Positions 62,934 to 64,000 of a stretch of DNA of 64,000 nt are shown piece by piece (position 1 is the stretch's first letter; the number at the start of each line of letters is the position of its first letter). The DNA lies in contig CALCFD010000048.1 in assembly GCA_937900695.1 (NCBI GenBank), positions 1 through 64,000 on the forward strand, read 5' to 3'. Under the pieces are notes generated by a model. That model had not been told where the DNA came from. It searched no databases and saw only the letters and a program-made list of their open reading frames with translations. The DNA comes from an uncultured Eubacterium sp. (lineage in GTDB: Bacteria > Bacillota > Clostridia > Peptostreptococcales > Anaerovoracaceae). Position numbers and translations under genes: made by a program.

Positions 62934-62948
62934 ATTTTTATTGTAAAT

Positions 62949-63037
62949 GCCGGAGTGGCGGAATTGGCAGACGCCCAGGACTTAAAATCCTGTGCTCTTA
63001 ATTGGGCGTACCGGTTCGACCCCGGTCTCCGGCACCA
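62949..63037 (+). tRNA. tRNA-Leu (TAA)
   Basis: Class II tRNA with a long variable arm: acceptor GCCGGAG/CTCCGGC, anticodon arm CAGGA-CTTAAAA-TCCTG with anticodon TAA, T-arm with GGTTCGACC. CCA is encoded. Confidence 0.97.
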
Positions 63038-63065
63038 ACAATAATTAGAGTTTAATAAATGATAT

Positions 63066-63141
63066 CGCGGGGTGGAGCAGTTGGTAGCTCGTCGGGCTCA
63101 TAACCCGGAGGCCGCAGGTTCAAGTCCTGTCCCCGCAACCA
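63066..63141 (+). tRNA. initiator tRNA-fMet (CAT)
   Basis: Acceptor CGCGGGG against CCCCGCA leaves a C1-A72 mismatch, and the anticodon stem holds GGG/CCC beside the CAT loop. Both mark the bacterial initiator. CCA is encoded. Confidence 0.96.
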
Positions 63142-63151
63142 AGAATATAAT

Positions 63152-63179
63152 CTGTAGACTTATGTCTGCAGTTTTTTTT
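63152..63179 (+). terminator. terminator of the tRNA cluster
   Basis: CTGTAGAC (63152-63159) pairs with GTCTGCAG (63164-63171, one G-U) around TTAT, followed by a T8 tract. Confidence 0.9.
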
Positions 63180-63223
63180 ATACAAAGAAGAGTGCTCAAT
63201 TGACAGATATTAAATTATTTTTC

Positions 63224-63967
63224 TTATTCCATGATTTCAATTTGATCGTAGAAGAATGCATGTAAGCTATCCCAAATTTCGCTTAAATATGGATCCTCAT
63301 GATTGTATCGCATTACAGAGCTGTCTTTTCTTAGTAAAAGTTTATCGCCATTTGCAGCAATACCAAAAACAATAGCATATTCTAAATCTGATATATCTTT
63401 AGAGAGCCATTCCTTGGTTGGTAAATCACTAAAGAAAAGAGCAGTTTCTTCAGCAACATCTTCATAAGAAAATATATCAATTTCATCATTAATAGAGCAG
63501 CCATTACTTATCTTATAATATGGCATCATTAAAGCAAATGGTGAGTTTGATAAAGTTTCTAATATAGATTTTTTTAGTGCTTTGTTATAGTATTCAGGGC
63601 TTTCTTTTTTTGCTTTACGCATAAGTGATAGGGCATCTTTTTCTTTAGGATTAAATGGAGGATAGCTTTTTAGTTTCCATTTTTCAAAACTCTTTTGATG
63701 GTTTATTTTGATGAACTCTGGCATGTATTCATTTTGGCTACATGTGCAAATCAGTCTACTGTGTTTTTTATTATCGAAATATAGTGTAGGAGTTAAGTCA
63801 TGCCATGCTAAAACGCCTTTTGAAATTAGTTTTTCTGCTGCAGTTTTTCGTATTAATACTAATTCATCTAGATAAGCAAAGTCAGTTTTAGGTTCGTTGT
63901 TTTTATCAATCATTTCAGGTAAATTTGGGTGTTCGAAATTATCAAATAGAGTTGCTAATTCTTCCAT
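63224..63967 (-). CDS. hypothetical protein, possibly SUKH (SMI1/KNR4)-like
   Basis: 247 residues on the minus strand, cytosolic. The C-terminal half (DEIDIFSYEDVAEETALFF, YAIVFGIAANGDKLLLRKDS, EIWDSLHAFFYDQIEI) has the strand-helix rhythm of SUKH domains, which often act as immunity proteins. The N-terminal half (LAWHDLTPTLYFDNKKHSR) is not recognised. GATGGAAGC lies before the ATG. A longer N-terminus beyond the window is possible but not needed. Confidence 0.55.
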   Translation of the reverse strand: MEELATLFDNFEHPNLPEMIDKNNEPKTDFAYLDELVLIRKTAAEKLISKGVLAWHDLTPTLYFDNKKHSRLICTCSQNEYMPEFIKINHQKSFEKWKLKSYPPFNPKEKDALSLMRKAKKESPEYYNKALKKSILETLSNSPFALMMPYYKISNGCSINDEIDIFSYEDVAEETALFFSDLPTKEWLSKDISDLEYAIVFGIAANGDKLLLRKDSSVMRYNHEDPYLSEIWDSLHAFFYDQIEIME

Positions 63968-64000
63968 ATGGCTTCCATCGCTATCGATTTGGCGGCAATT

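Noticed and set aside
63066..63141. Elongator tRNA-Met
   Set aside because: The C1-A72 mismatch and the three G-C pairs in the anticodon stem mark it as the initiator.

Overview
The window is AT-rich, densely coded DNA from a low-GC Clostridia-type Firmicute. The signs are Gram-positive-style ribosome binding sites, teichoic-acid-type transferases, a Dlt-like operon and an xpt-pbuX pair. Genus cannot be fixed by eye. There are four blocks.

(1) 1-18.9 kb is a Wzx/Wzy-dependent surface-polysaccharide locus. A CapD/PglF-type 4,6-dehydratase, a DegT aminotransferase and a PglC-type phosphoglycosyl transferase look like the chain-initiating module. Homologues of WbpA, WbpB, WbpE, WbpD and WbpI are dispersed through the same stretch and together would make a UDP-2,3-diacetamido-uronic acid (GlcNAc3NAcA, then ManNAc3NAcA). 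Glycosyltransferases, a deacetylase-like protein, a FemAB/GNAT-like transferase, a flippase, a polymerase and hexapeptide acyltransferases fill in. Two members are dead: a NeuD/PglD-like acetyltransferase and a GT4 glycosyltransferase.

(2) 18.9-27.3 kb is a decayed accessory island bracketed by wbpE and a shrunken second copy of wbpE in the same orientation. It holds wrecks of an AbiH-type gene, an AAA ATPase, a cytosine-5 methyltransferase and a frameshifted Vsr nuclease. Next to these lies an apparently intact two-gene cassette, a D12-class adenine methyltransferase followed 12 bp later by an OLD-like ATPase with a TOPRIM-like C-terminus. A C-terminally truncated Wzy paralogue and an unrecognised 248-residue protein follow.

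(3) 27.3-49.2 kb is a second envelope block: a secreted SGNH hydrolase, a second Wzy, three CDP-polyol phosphotransferases, TagD, a CDP-alditol-type pair (IspD/TarI-like cytidylyltransferase plus an extended SDR), three acyltransferase-3 proteins and a secreted protein ending in Lys/Tyr/Trp-rich repeats. It ends in a non-canonical Dlt-like operon: MBOAT, SGNH-like membrane protein, DltA-like adenylation enzyme, fold-III PLP decarboxylase-like enzyme and carrier protein. A promoter with a perfect inverted repeat lies in front. The decarboxylase-like gene and a Ser in place of the expected Cys in the adenylation pocket suggest that the polymer may be decorated with something other than D-alanine. 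This operon and the methyltransferase/OLD cassette are the best candidates for undescribed biology.

(4) 49.9-64 kb is ordinary chromosome: EamA transporter, thrC, an HTH/DEDD-exonuclease pair, an HD protein, a DUF2971 protein, xpt-pbuX, split transketolase, a MazG-like protein, two YibE/F proteins, a small HIRAN protein, tRNA-Asn, tRNA-Leu and initiator tRNA-fMet, and a possible SUKH-like protein. A GC-rich tandem repeat patch lies at 49.7-49.86 kb between blocks 3 and 4.
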